A DNA stretch of 13,961 nt from the NCBI GenBank assembly GCA_013044365.1, contig JABEUP010000258.1:1-13961 (forward strand), written 5' to 3'. The translations under genes were made by a program, and so were the position numbers. The first letter of the stretch is position 1, and each line of letters begins with the position of its first letter. Source of the stretch: Acidimicrobiaceae bacterium (GTDB lineage: Bacteria > Actinomycetota > Acidimicrobiia > Acidimicrobiales > Acidimicrobiaceae). The notes under the pieces were generated by a model. It was not told the origin of the DNA. It did not search any database and worked only from the letters and a program-made list of their open reading frames with translations. This document shows positions 6,938-13,600 of this stretch, one piece after another.

Positions 6938-8080
6938 GTGGAGGCATATTTAGATCACGCTGCAACTACACCGATTAACGACGTGGCAGTTGATGCACTG
7001 GTTCGGGTGTCAAGACTCATTGGAAACCCCTCCGGTTCCCATAGGGCTGCACGCGCAGCGAAGGATCTGCTTGAGTTGTCCAGAGAACAGATCGGGTCTT
7101 ACTTAGGAGTCGATGCATCTGAAGTAATTTTTACTTCGGGCGGCACCGAATCTGACAATCTGGCAATTTTTGGTTCACTCAAAGACGGCAAGAAGCCTGT
7201 GGCGAGTGCGATTGAGCATCATGCGGTTCTTGATGCAGTGACGGAAAGCGGAGGAAAACTCATAGGTGCCACCCGGGAAGGAGTCGTAAATCTCGACGAG
7301 CTTGAGGAGTACCTGAAGCTCGAAGGAGACACCGTATGCGTGATCTCGGTGATGATGGCAAACAACGAGACCGGAGTAGTCCAGCCCCTTTCCGAAGTAG
7401 TCAGACTTGCAAGAAAATATTCTCCCGGAGCAGCTTGCCATACAGACGCCGTTCAGGCGCCCGCGTATTTGGATGTGGCTGATTTGGCGAGCGGCTTTGA
7501 CCTGGTCTCGATCTCTGCTCACAAGTTTGGTGGACCCAAAGGTACCGGTGCCCTCGTTGTCAAAAAATCCAGCAGACTGAGGGCAATGCTGCGAGGTGGC
7601 GGTCAGGAGTTCGAGTTGCGGTCGGGAACCCCGAATTTGGCAGGAATAGCTGCTATGGCCGCTGCGTTGGAGGATGCCGTGGCCAATAGAGTGGAGAACG
7701 TTCGCCGGATTGCCGGGTTGACGGAATTGCTTCGGCAGGGGCTTTCTTCAAAGTTTCCCGGTATCAAACCAACCGGGATTGAGTCGTCTCAAATGTGCAA
7801 TATCACTAACTACTGCTTTGAGGGTCTGAATTCCGAGGAGATTTTGTTTTTACTGGATTCAGCCGGAATATTTGCCTCGGCCGGCTCCTCGTGCGCTTCA
7901 GGGGCTTTGAATCCATCCCACGTGCTGTTAGGGATGGGCAGGTCAAAGGCTGAAGCATCCGGATCGCTGAGGCTGTCGCTCGGAGTCTCCACCACCAAGG
8001 AAGAAATCGATTACGCCATAGATGTGATTGGTGACGTTACCTCAGAGCTGGCGGCGAAAAAAGGTATTTTGTGGGTATAG
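6938..8080 (+). CDS. Cysteine desulfurase (IscS/NifS family, class V aminotransferase)
   Basis: PLP enzyme of 380 residues that takes sulfur from L-cysteine as a persulfide for Fe-S clusters, tRNA thiolation and cofactors. Seen: YLDHAATTP (4-12), GNPSGSHRAARAA (29-41), TSGGTESDN (66-74), AIEHHAVLDA with PLP-stacking H95, ANNETGVVQP (141-150), HTDAVQA with D170 and Q173, SAHKFGGPKGTGAL with Schiff-base K196, RSGTPN (228-233), and the catalytic loop SSCASGALNPSHVL with C319. Every key residue is present. The start is GTG; no other in-frame start precedes it back to 6899 and no ribosome binding site is visible. Actinobacteria often place such a gene before mnmA, but here a small membrane protein gene overlaps its 3' end by ten bases and no IscU or SUF partner is in view. 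I give no symbol because NifS and IscS types cannot be separated by eye. Confidence 0.94.
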   Translation: MEAYLDHAATTPINDVAVDALVRVSRLIGNPSGSHRAARAAKDLLELSREQIGSYLGVDASEVIFTSGGTESDNLAIFGSLKDGKKPVASAIEHHAVLDAVTESGGKLIGATREGVVNLDELEEYLKLEGDTVCVISVMMANNETGVVQPLSEVVRLARKYSPGAACHTDAVQAPAYLDVADLASGFDLVSISAHKFGGPKGTGALVVKKSSRLRAMLRGGGQEFELRSGTPNLAGIAAMAAALEDAVANRVENVRRIAGLTELLRQGLSSKFPGIKPTGIESSQMCNITNYCFEGLNSEEILFLLDSAGIFASAGSSCASGALNPSHVLLGMGRSKAEASGSLRLSLGVSTTKEEIDYAIDVIGDVTSELAAKKGILWV

Positions 8081-8541
8081 GTTCAAATAGTCCTATTTAT
8101 GATGTGCTGTTATTGGCGCATATTGTTTGCGCGTTGGGTGGATTTGGGGCGAATGGTCTCGCCGGGTTCTATGCCAGTCAGCTTTATCCGAGACCAAGCG
8201 AGGCTGCGACCAGGTACTTTGGCTCTCCGAGGTTTCTGGCTGAAAAGCTCATTTATTTGGTGCCAGTCTTTGGTCTTATATTGATTGGAATATCCAGGGG
8301 CCCTTCAGAGTTAGCGAAGCCTTGGGTTCTGATTGGGATTGCGGCCTGGATCGCCGCGGTGGCGATTGCCCATTCGGTGGTTTGGCCCGCCGAGAGAAGA
8401 GTTTCTCAATTGATAAATACTCCAGAAAATGAAGGTGAAATCCAAGCGCTTGGGAAGAGACTTGCCAGAGGCGCAATGGCTCTAAATTTGATTTTTGTAA
8501 CGGCGCTTGTGGTGATGATCATCCAAATAGGCGGGAAATAA
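8071..8541 (+). CDS. Small four-helix membrane protein, DUF2269-like
   Basis: A 156-residue protein with four hydrophobic segments, at about residues 9-31, 58-75, 83-105 and 132-152, so probably an inner-membrane protein. The first helix carries LLLAHIVCALGGFGANG, with a histidine early in helix 1. This, the overall size and the histidine in the third helix (IAHSVVW) recall DUF2269-type predicted membrane proteins, some of which are suspected haem or metal binders. That assignment is from memory and tentative. The GTG start overlaps the cysteine desulfurase end by ten bases, and AAAAAAGG at 8057-8064, inside that gene, gives a six-base spacing. Translational coupling with the desulfurase is therefore likely. 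No function is claimed. Confidence 0.82.
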   Translation: MGIGSNSPIYDVLLLAHIVCALGGFGANGLAGFYASQLYPRPSEAATRYFGSPRFLAEKLIYLVPVFGLILIGISRGPSELAKPWVLIGIAAWIAAVAIAHSVVWPAERRVSQLINTPENEGEIQALGKRLARGAMALNLIFVTALVVMIIQIGGK

Positions 8542-8592
8542 TTTTCTGTCATGTTTTTGCCAATCTGGTAACGGCATTAGGCGACTAGCCTT

Positions 8593-9675
8593 GTGCCGGT
8601 GGAAAGACTTGGCCTAATTGGACTTCCAAACTCTGGAAAGTCGTCTTTATATAACGCTTTAACTGGTGGATCTGCTGTAGTCGCCCAGCACCCATTTTCG
8701 ACGACCGAAACTTTGTCCGGGGTGGCGATAGTACCTGACAAAAGGCTTGATGCGCTTAGCGCGATGTCCAAGAGCAAGAAGACCGTCTATGCCCACGTGG
8801 AATTCGTCGATATCGCCGGGCTTGTAGCGGGGGCCAATTCCGGAGAAGGTTTGGGAAATCGGTTCCTGGCAGGAATAAGGGAAGTCGACGCCCTTTGTAT
8901 GGTATTGCGGGCATTTCAAGACGAGAATGTTCCCGGTGAGTCCGACCCGCTTGAAGCTCTCGGAATTCTAGAACTAGAGCTAGTTCTGGCGGATTTGGCG
9001 GCGTGTGAAACTTTGGTTGAAAGGCGAAGAAAATCGGCTAGGGCGGATAAATCGTTGCAACCAGAAGTGGATGCTCTCGAAAAAGCAATCGAAGTTCTCA
9101 CAGATGGTACTCCGATATATAAAAGCTCGCTCTCTGTGGAAGTAAAAGAGGTTCTCAAGGGTTCGTTTCTGCTGACCAATAAGGCCGTTTTGATAGTGGT
9201 GAACCTCGGAGAGGATCAACTGGAGAACTCCGGAGAGATTTGCAATCAGGTTCGTGCCGCAGCGGGTGGGTCAATTGATGTGTTGGGTGTTTGTGTCCAG
9301 TTGGAGTCAGAGTCCATGGCACTTGAGGCCGGTGAGCGTGAGGAGCTTTTGGCAGGGCTAGGGTTGGGTGAGGGAGCGCTTCCCAGGGTTGCCCAGGCTG
9401 CATACCACATGTTGGACAGGAGAACCTTTCTCACCACCGGAGACAAAGAATCTAGGGCGTGGACCTTTCGGGCGGGTGCGAAGGCACCTGAATGCGCCGG
9501 AGTCATTCATTCGGATCTTCAGAGAGGATTCATTAGAGCTGAAGTAATTCACTGGGATGAACTGTTAGCACTTGGTTCCTGGAATACAGCCAAAAATCAG
9601 GGCAAACTTGGAGTCGAGGGAAAAGACTATGAAGTAAAAGACGGAGATGTTCTCGAGATCAGGTTCAACGTCTAA
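8593..9675 (+). CDS. ychF: YchF/Ola1-type P-loop ATPase, divergent
   Basis: OBG-family NTPase of 360 residues, normal length for YchF, a ribosome-associated ATPase linked to stress responses and translation. Seen: P-loop GLPNSGKS (10-17), DIAGLVAGANSGEGLGNRFLAGIREVDAL (73-101), a helical hairpin region (about 130-200), NLGE in place of the usual NVDE/NMSE nucleotide-specificity motif, and a C-terminal TGS domain (about 288-360) ending KDYEVKDGDVLEIRFNV. It departs from the consensus in three places. The usual YPFCTIEPN is HPFSTTETL. The P-loop has NSGKSS rather than NVGKST. The segment that normally carries the catalytic histidine (NVxHVxGKVDP) is shortened to NVPGESDP (112-119). The first in-frame start is GTG 8593, with a second GTG at 8599; neither has a good ribosome binding site. 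It may be the organism's only YchF or a specialised paralogue. Confidence 0.9.
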   Translation: MPVERLGLIGLPNSGKSSLYNALTGGSAVVAQHPFSTTETLSGVAIVPDKRLDALSAMSKSKKTVYAHVEFVDIAGLVAGANSGEGLGNRFLAGIREVDALCMVLRAFQDENVPGESDPLEALGILELELVLADLAACETLVERRRKSARADKSLQPEVDALEKAIEVLTDGTPIYKSSLSVEVKEVLKGSFLLTNKAVLIVVNLGEDQLENSGEICNQVRAAAGGSIDVLGVCVQLESESMALEAGEREELLAGLGLGEGALPRVAQAAYHMLDRRTFLTTGDKESRAWTFRAGAKAPECAGVIHSDLQRGFIRAEVIHWDELLALGSWNTAKNQGKLGVEGKDYEVKDGDVLEIRFNV

Positions 9676-10036
9676 CGGAGATTTTGGCAAGGTTCCCAAG
9701 GACCCTGTCCTTTGGGTAGTTCGAGATGGCCATGTGTTGGCTTCTTGCGTCCAGGCGGGAGCTTTCACCCACCGAATTTGTCCGGCCCTTATAGAAAATT
9801 TCTCAACCAGCGCTGCCGTGTTGTATGGAAGATTGCCCGTTTTTGGCCTTGGATCGAAAAAGCACCTGGTTGCGATATGCCTTGATTCTTCTTTGCGGAC
9901 AGTAAAAATTTCCAGACTTACGCGGTTAAATATCTTGCTTCCAACCGCCAAAACCAAAGTGATGATAGTTGCGCCAGAGGATATTTTACGGCGGTTTGGA
10001 GTTGTTGAAGGTGATCAATTTGAACTCAAAACATAG
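9647..10036 (+). CDS. Small ORF resembling a degenerate DUF192-family protein
   Basis: A 129-residue frame without stops that fills the gap between ychF and rsmI on the same strand, overlapping the ychF end by 29 bases. Two segments recall actinobacterial DUF192 proteins from memory: the N-terminal LWVVRDGHVLAS (22-33) and the C-terminal LRRFGVVEGDQFEL (114-127). The middle, where DUF192 normally has a GLLGR motif and an HT-GMRF-IDV core, reads ICPALIENF...FGLGSKKHLVAICLD and keeps only the spacing and hydrophobic pattern. No signal peptide is evident. The ATG at 9647 has GGAG immediately before it, which is too close for a good site. The true start could be GTG 9734 or another. A competing minus-strand frame (9565-9957) shows no family resemblance. 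Reality of the gene is likely but unproven; the function is unknown. Confidence 0.5.
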   Translation: MFSRSGSTSNGDFGKVPKDPVLWVVRDGHVLASCVQAGAFTHRICPALIENFSTSAAVLYGRLPVFGLGSKKHLVAICLDSSLRTVKISRLTRLNILLPTAKTKVMIVAPEDILRRFGVVEGDQFELKT

Positions 10037-10073
10037 TGGTCAGCCTTCGCATGGCAGCACTCAGGTGGTAGGA

Positions 10074-10925
10074 ATGCTTATTCTGCTTGGGACTCCGGTG
10101 GGGAATCTGGCGGACCTGTCTGACCGTGGAATAGAGGCGCTCAGGTCGGCGGATGTGATTGCCGCCGAGGATACAAGAAGGTTGCGGGTCCTTCTTGCGC
10201 ATTGTCATATTGAGAACAAGAGCATTCTCTCAATCGATGCCAATAAGGAGGATCATCTAAGTTCGAAGGTCCTTGAGCTAGTGAATTCCGGAAAGACTGT
10301 CGTCTATACCACCGATGCCGGTATGCCAGGCATTTCTGATCCAGGAGCCAAATTGGTCAAGGCAGTGTCAAGTGCCGGGTTGCCAGTTGACGCTGTTCCC
10401 GGACCGTCAGCGGTAGTCCTGGCGGCATCTTTGTCGGCTTTGTGCGAGTCCGGCTTTGTATTCGCCGGATTTCTAGCCGTCAAGGCCGGGCCCCGTAAGA
10501 AGACTTTGGAAAATTTGTCAGCGAGCGGCTTTGCCTCGATTGTTTTCGAGTCGCCAAACCGCATCGGGCCGTTGTTGAACGATGCGCTTGGAGTTTACGG
10601 TTCTGAACATCCAGTTTTTGTCGGAAGGGAACTTACCAAGCTCCACCAGGAGCTCTTTTATGGAAGCTCAGGGGAGGCGTCAAGCCATTTTGGGAACAGT
10701 TCCCAGCGCGGAGAATTCGTCGTGGTCTTTGGGGCAATGCATAATGATAACTCTGCTTTGGCGGGTAAGGTGCTTTTGGATAGGGTGATCGAGGCACTCA
10801 ATTGCACTGGCGGGCGGACTAAAATTCTCGCGGAGGAACTTGCTGAGCTGACTGGGGTCGGAAAAAACCAGGTTTATTCCATGCTGGTTAAAGCTCGGCG
10901 AAAGGGCGAGATGTCGCCGAGCTGA
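10074..10925 (+). CDS. rsmI: RsmI, 16S rRNA (cytidine-1402-2'-O)-methyltransferase
   Basis: SAM-dependent tetrapyrrole-methylase-fold enzyme that 2'-O-methylates C1402 in the ribosomal decoding centre. From the chosen ATG it has 283 residues, the usual size. Seen: ILLGTPVGNLADLSDRGIE right at the N-terminus, IAAEDTRR, DAGMPGISDPGAKLV, VPGPSAVVLAASLSAL, FVFAGFL, and a C-terminal helix-turn-helix-like segment (AEELAELTGVGKNQVYSML) typical of full-length RsmI. The frame is open upstream to 9969, but the family begins a few residues before the GTP loop. AGGTGG at 10063-10068 lies five bases before ATG 10074, so the longer start, inside the preceding ORF, is rejected. It lies 37 bases after the DUF192-like ORF and before metG, as in many Actinomycetota. 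Confidence 0.94.
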   Translation: MLILLGTPVGNLADLSDRGIEALRSADVIAAEDTRRLRVLLAHCHIENKSILSIDANKEDHLSSKVLELVNSGKTVVYTTDAGMPGISDPGAKLVKAVSSAGLPVDAVPGPSAVVLAASLSALCESGFVFAGFLAVKAGPRKKTLENLSASGFASIVFESPNRIGPLLNDALGVYGSEHPVFVGRELTKLHQELFYGSSGEASSHFGNSSQRGEFVVVFGAMHNDNSALAGKVLLDRVIEALNCTGGRTKILAEELAELTGVGKNQVYSMLVKARRKGEMSPS

Positions 10926-10947
10926 TGGCTTGCAGATGCCATCTCGG
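10917..10947 (+). terminator. Hairpin straddling the rsmI stop codon
   Basis: GATGGC (10924-10929) pairs with GCCATC (10938-10943) around an 8-base loop. The stem can extend through CCGA (10917-10920) with TCGG (10944-10947) across a 3-base bulge. No T-run follows. The inner stem sequence is identical to that of the hairpin just upstream of metG, so the two could exchange partners. Confidence 0.4.
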
Positions 10948-11034
10948 CCGAATTGCTAGCCGGATTGAGCCGTTGAACGAATCCGATTGTGCATCAAGCC
11001 AATTATTGTTTTAGGTTGCTAAGGGCTTGTCAAT

Positions 11035-11068
11035 GATGGCCGTCCAGCCATCGCCGGTTTATTTTTTG
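11035..11068 (+). terminator. Hairpin plus T-rich tract directly upstream of the metG ribosome binding site
   Basis: GATGGC (11035-11040) and GCCATC (11047-11052) form a 6-bp stem with loop CGTCCA, followed after GCCGG by TTTATTTTTT (11058-11067). This looks like an intrinsic terminator, though the five bases between stem and T-tract weaken it. It ends only a few bases before the AAGGTG that serves metG. It is therefore either a leader attenuator for metG, an rsmI terminator, or, read differently, a promoter: TATTTT at 11060-11065 fits TANNNT, nine bases before GTG 11074. Confidence 0.45.
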
Positions 11069-11082
11069 CTAAGGTGCATGTC

Positions 11083-12585
11083 GTGTCCAGGTTTTTCATT
11101 ACAACTCCTATCTATTACGTCAATGACGTTCCGCACCTCGGTCATGCCTACACAATGGTGTCGGCCGACGCTTTGGCCCGGTGGCACCGTCTGAATGCGG
11201 ATCAGGTCTTCTTTCTGACTGGGACCGATGAGCATGGATTGAAGATTGCGCAGGCGGCCAATGAAAATGGGATGTCACCGAAAGCTTGGACAGATCGCCT
11301 GTCGCCGCGTTTTCAAGATGCCTGGCGAAAACTGAATATATCCTATGACGACTTCATCAGGACTACCGAGCCTCGGCACTATGAGACGGTGCAATCTTTT
11401 CTGAAATCCGTGTACGAGAATGGCTACATTTACAAGGACAGTTACGCAGGTCCTTATTGCGTCTCTTGCGAGGCTTACTATCAAGAATCCGAGCTTGACA
11501 GCGGGAACTGTCCAATACATAATCGCCCGGTGTCTGTGATGGAGGAAGAAAACTATTTTTTCAGATTGTCCGCCTTTACTGACCGGCTTCTCGAATGGTA
11601 TGAACGGTTTCCTGACGCAGTTCGACCCACGGCCAAGCGAAACGAGGCATTGGGGTTTATCCGTCAAGGTTTGCAGGACATTTCGATAACCAGAACCTCA
11701 ATTGACTGGGGAGTACCGGTACCCTGGGACAGCCAACATGTTTTCTATGTTTGGTATGATGCCTTAATCAACTATCTGACGGCGATTGATTACGGCAGAG
11801 ACCAGGAGAGATTTCAGGCCTGGTGGCCAAATGTCCATCATGTCATTGGCAAGGATATAATCCGATTTCACTGTGTTTGGTGGCCGGCAATGTGCATGGC
11901 GGCAGGGATAGATCCTCCGGCCAATGTGTTTGTTCACGGTTGGCTTTTGGTCGGTGGCGAGAAAATGGCAAAATCTGCCGGCAACAAGGTGGATCCTCTC
12001 GATCTCGTGGCTGATTTTGGTCTCGATGCCGTGCGTTACTATCTTCTAAGGGATACCAACTTCGGTTCAGATGGCGATTTCACATATGAAGCCCTTACCG
12101 CCAGGTACAACGCAGACCTGGCCAATAACTTTGGCAATCTGTTGCAAAGAGTTACAACTGTAGTCGCAACTAAACTGAAGGGTCGTGCGCCCAAACCAGT
12201 GGCTGATTCTCCTCTTTCCCCTTTTGCATTAGAAGTATTGGACCGTGTCAAGACTTCATGGAGTCAGTTTGCGCCTCAAGACGCTCTTGAGGCGATTTGG
12301 TCTCTAATCCACGAGACTAACGCCCGTCTCGAATTGGTCGCCCCTTGGAAGCTCGAGCCAGGTTCTGACCTTGAGGATGTGTTGGGCGATGCGCTGGAAT
12401 GTTTGCGTTTGGTGTGTGTTTCAGCCTACCCAGTGATGCCTGGTACCAATTCAGAGGTGTGGAGGCGGATCGGATTGGACGGATCTCCGGCCGATCATAA
12501 TGCGATGACCGCTTTGACCTGGGGCCAGTACCGATCAGACAAGATAATTGAGAAGGGTGCGCCGCTGTTTCCCAGAAGGAAATAA
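11083..12585 (+). CDS. metG: Methionyl-tRNA synthetase (zinc-binding, no C-terminal tRNA-binding domain)
   Basis: Class I aminoacyl-tRNA synthetase that charges tRNA-Met, initiator and elongator. The 500 residues begin RFFITTPIYYVNDVPHLGHAY with the HIGH signature as HLGH (18-21). GTDEHGLKI follows at 47-55. A single zinc knuckle, C126-x2-C129 and C143-x2-H146, sits in the connective peptide, as in T. thermophilus-type enzymes. IGKDIIRFHCVWWPAM (255-270) precedes the KMSKS loop, which reads KMAKS (294-298). The alpha-helical anticodon-binding domain (GDFTYE onward) completes it. There is no EMAP/Trbp111-like dimerisation domain. I chose GTG 11083 because AAGGTG (11071-11076) lies six bases before it. 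GTG 11074, three codons upstream, would overlap that site but could serve a leaderless transcript. tatD follows after 39 bases. Confidence 0.95.
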   Translation: MSRFFITTPIYYVNDVPHLGHAYTMVSADALARWHRLNADQVFFLTGTDEHGLKIAQAANENGMSPKAWTDRLSPRFQDAWRKLNISYDDFIRTTEPRHYETVQSFLKSVYENGYIYKDSYAGPYCVSCEAYYQESELDSGNCPIHNRPVSVMEEENYFFRLSAFTDRLLEWYERFPDAVRPTAKRNEALGFIRQGLQDISITRTSIDWGVPVPWDSQHVFYVWYDALINYLTAIDYGRDQERFQAWWPNVHHVIGKDIIRFHCVWWPAMCMAAGIDPPANVFVHGWLLVGGEKMAKSAGNKVDPLDLVADFGLDAVRYYLLRDTNFGSDGDFTYEALTARYNADLANNFGNLLQRVTTVVATKLKGRAPKPVADSPLSPFALEVLDRVKTSWSQFAPQDALEAIWSLIHETNARLELVAPWKLEPGSDLEDVLGDALECLRLVCVSAYPVMPGTNSEVWRRIGLDGSPADHNAMTALTWGQYRSDKIIEKGAPLFPRRK

Positions 12586-12624
12586 CGATGGTTTCTCGCG
12601 GCAAACTTCTAGAGGAGATATGTC

Positions 12625-13428
12625 ATGTGGGTAGATACGCATTGCCATATACACACTGAAGACGATCCATTGGGGCTGGCCCGGGACGCTTTGAGGGCTG
12701 GGGTGGATGCACTCGTTTGTATCGGTACTGATGTGGTCACTTCGCATAAGGCGTTAGATGTTGCGTCTATTATCGGCAGTGCTATTTTGGCTGGTGCTTC
12801 CGATCTTCCTACGGTCTATTCCACTGTCGGCCTTCATCCCCACGACGCATCGAACACCGCAATGTCGGGCGTGGATGGAATAGCCCATCTGGCTAAGTCG
12901 AATGCACTGCCAAGGTCGGGGAACCTGGTTGGCATAGGTGAGTGTGGTCTCGATTATTACTACGAGCATTCCTCCAGGCAAGACCAGCAAAATGCGTTCA
13001 GCAAACAAATCGAACTGGCTAATATTTACGACCTGACACTTGTCGTCCATACCCGAGACGCATGGGATGACACATTCTCAGTCCTTAGGGAGATTGGTCC
13101 TCCGAACAAGGTTCTTTTCCACTGCTTTACGGGGGACCGCAAAATAGCTTCAAAAGTGCTTGACATGGGTGCATACCTGTCTTTTTCGGGGATTGTCACC
13201 TTTAGAAATGCCGAGGATATACGTGAAGCGGCGCGGTTTACTCCTTTGAGCCGGCTCTTAATTGAGACTGACTCGCCCTATTTGGCTCCAGTCCCTCACA
13301 GAGGCAAGACGAACGTCCCGGCGTATGTCGGAGTGGTTGGTGAATTCCTTGCCCAGCTCAAGAATATGGATATAAGTGAGTTTTCTAATGCCACTGTAGC
13401 TGCAGCCTACGAGTGTTTTTCTCTATAA
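12625..13428 (+). CDS. tatD: TatD-family metal-dependent DNase
   Basis: TIM-barrel amidohydrolase-type nuclease of 267 residues, cytoplasmic, implicated in 3'-5' DNA processing and DNA repair; despite the name it is not part of Tat export. All metal ligands are visible: H6 and H8 in DTHCH, E106 in GIGECGLDYYY, H142 in VVHTRDA, H166 in FHCFTGD, and D216 in IETDSPYLAP. GLHPHDA (69-75) and the C-terminal NVPAYV motif also fit the family. ATG 12625 is well supported by AGGAG (12613-12617), seven bases upstream. The 39-base gap from metG suggests cotranscription, and the metG-tatD pairing is common in bacteria generally. The gene ends in a normal stop; 172 bases then separate it from the last ORF. 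Confidence 0.95.
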   Translation: MWVDTHCHIHTEDDPLGLARDALRAGVDALVCIGTDVVTSHKALDVASIIGSAILAGASDLPTVYSTVGLHPHDASNTAMSGVDGIAHLAKSNALPRSGNLVGIGECGLDYYYEHSSRQDQQNAFSKQIELANIYDLTLVVHTRDAWDDTFSVLREIGPPNKVLFHCFTGDRKIASKVLDMGAYLSFSGIVTFRNAEDIREAARFTPLSRLLIETDSPYLAPVPHRGKTNVPAYVGVVGEFLAQLKNMDISEFSNATVAAAYECFSL

Positions 13429-13600
13429 ATGCTCAAAAGATGACCGGAAAATGTCAAAAATGGGGTAGGTTGTTCAAGGCGTTTTGACTTAGTGAAGGGT
13501 AACTGGCAGCCAATAGGCACGAAATCCAAATTCCAGAGGCAATATCCCCAAGTGGAAGGACAAAATCCTGAGGGTAAGGAGCTCCTGGAGGAGTAGGTTC

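Noticed and set aside
9565..9957. 130-codon minus-strand frame opposite the ychF end and the DUF192-like ORF.
   Set aside because: It runs antisense to well-supported coding sequence and shows no domain resemblance, while the plus-strand frame does.
10926..11073. T-box or other known riboswitch upstream of metG.
   Set aside because: The 148-base gap lacks the T-box core sequence and a specifier stem, and no S-box-like motif was recognised; only the paired GATGGC hairpins remain.
11965..11979. KMAKS instead of KMSKS in MetG as a sign of inactivation.
   Set aside because: Alanine at the third position is a tolerated variant, both lysines are kept, and the rest of the enzyme, including HLGH and the zinc knuckle, is intact.
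13453..13488. GTCAAAA / TTTTGAC inverted repeat after tatD, considered as its terminator.
   Set aside because: Seven AT-rich pairs with a 22-base loop and no following T-run make a poor terminator; probably chance.
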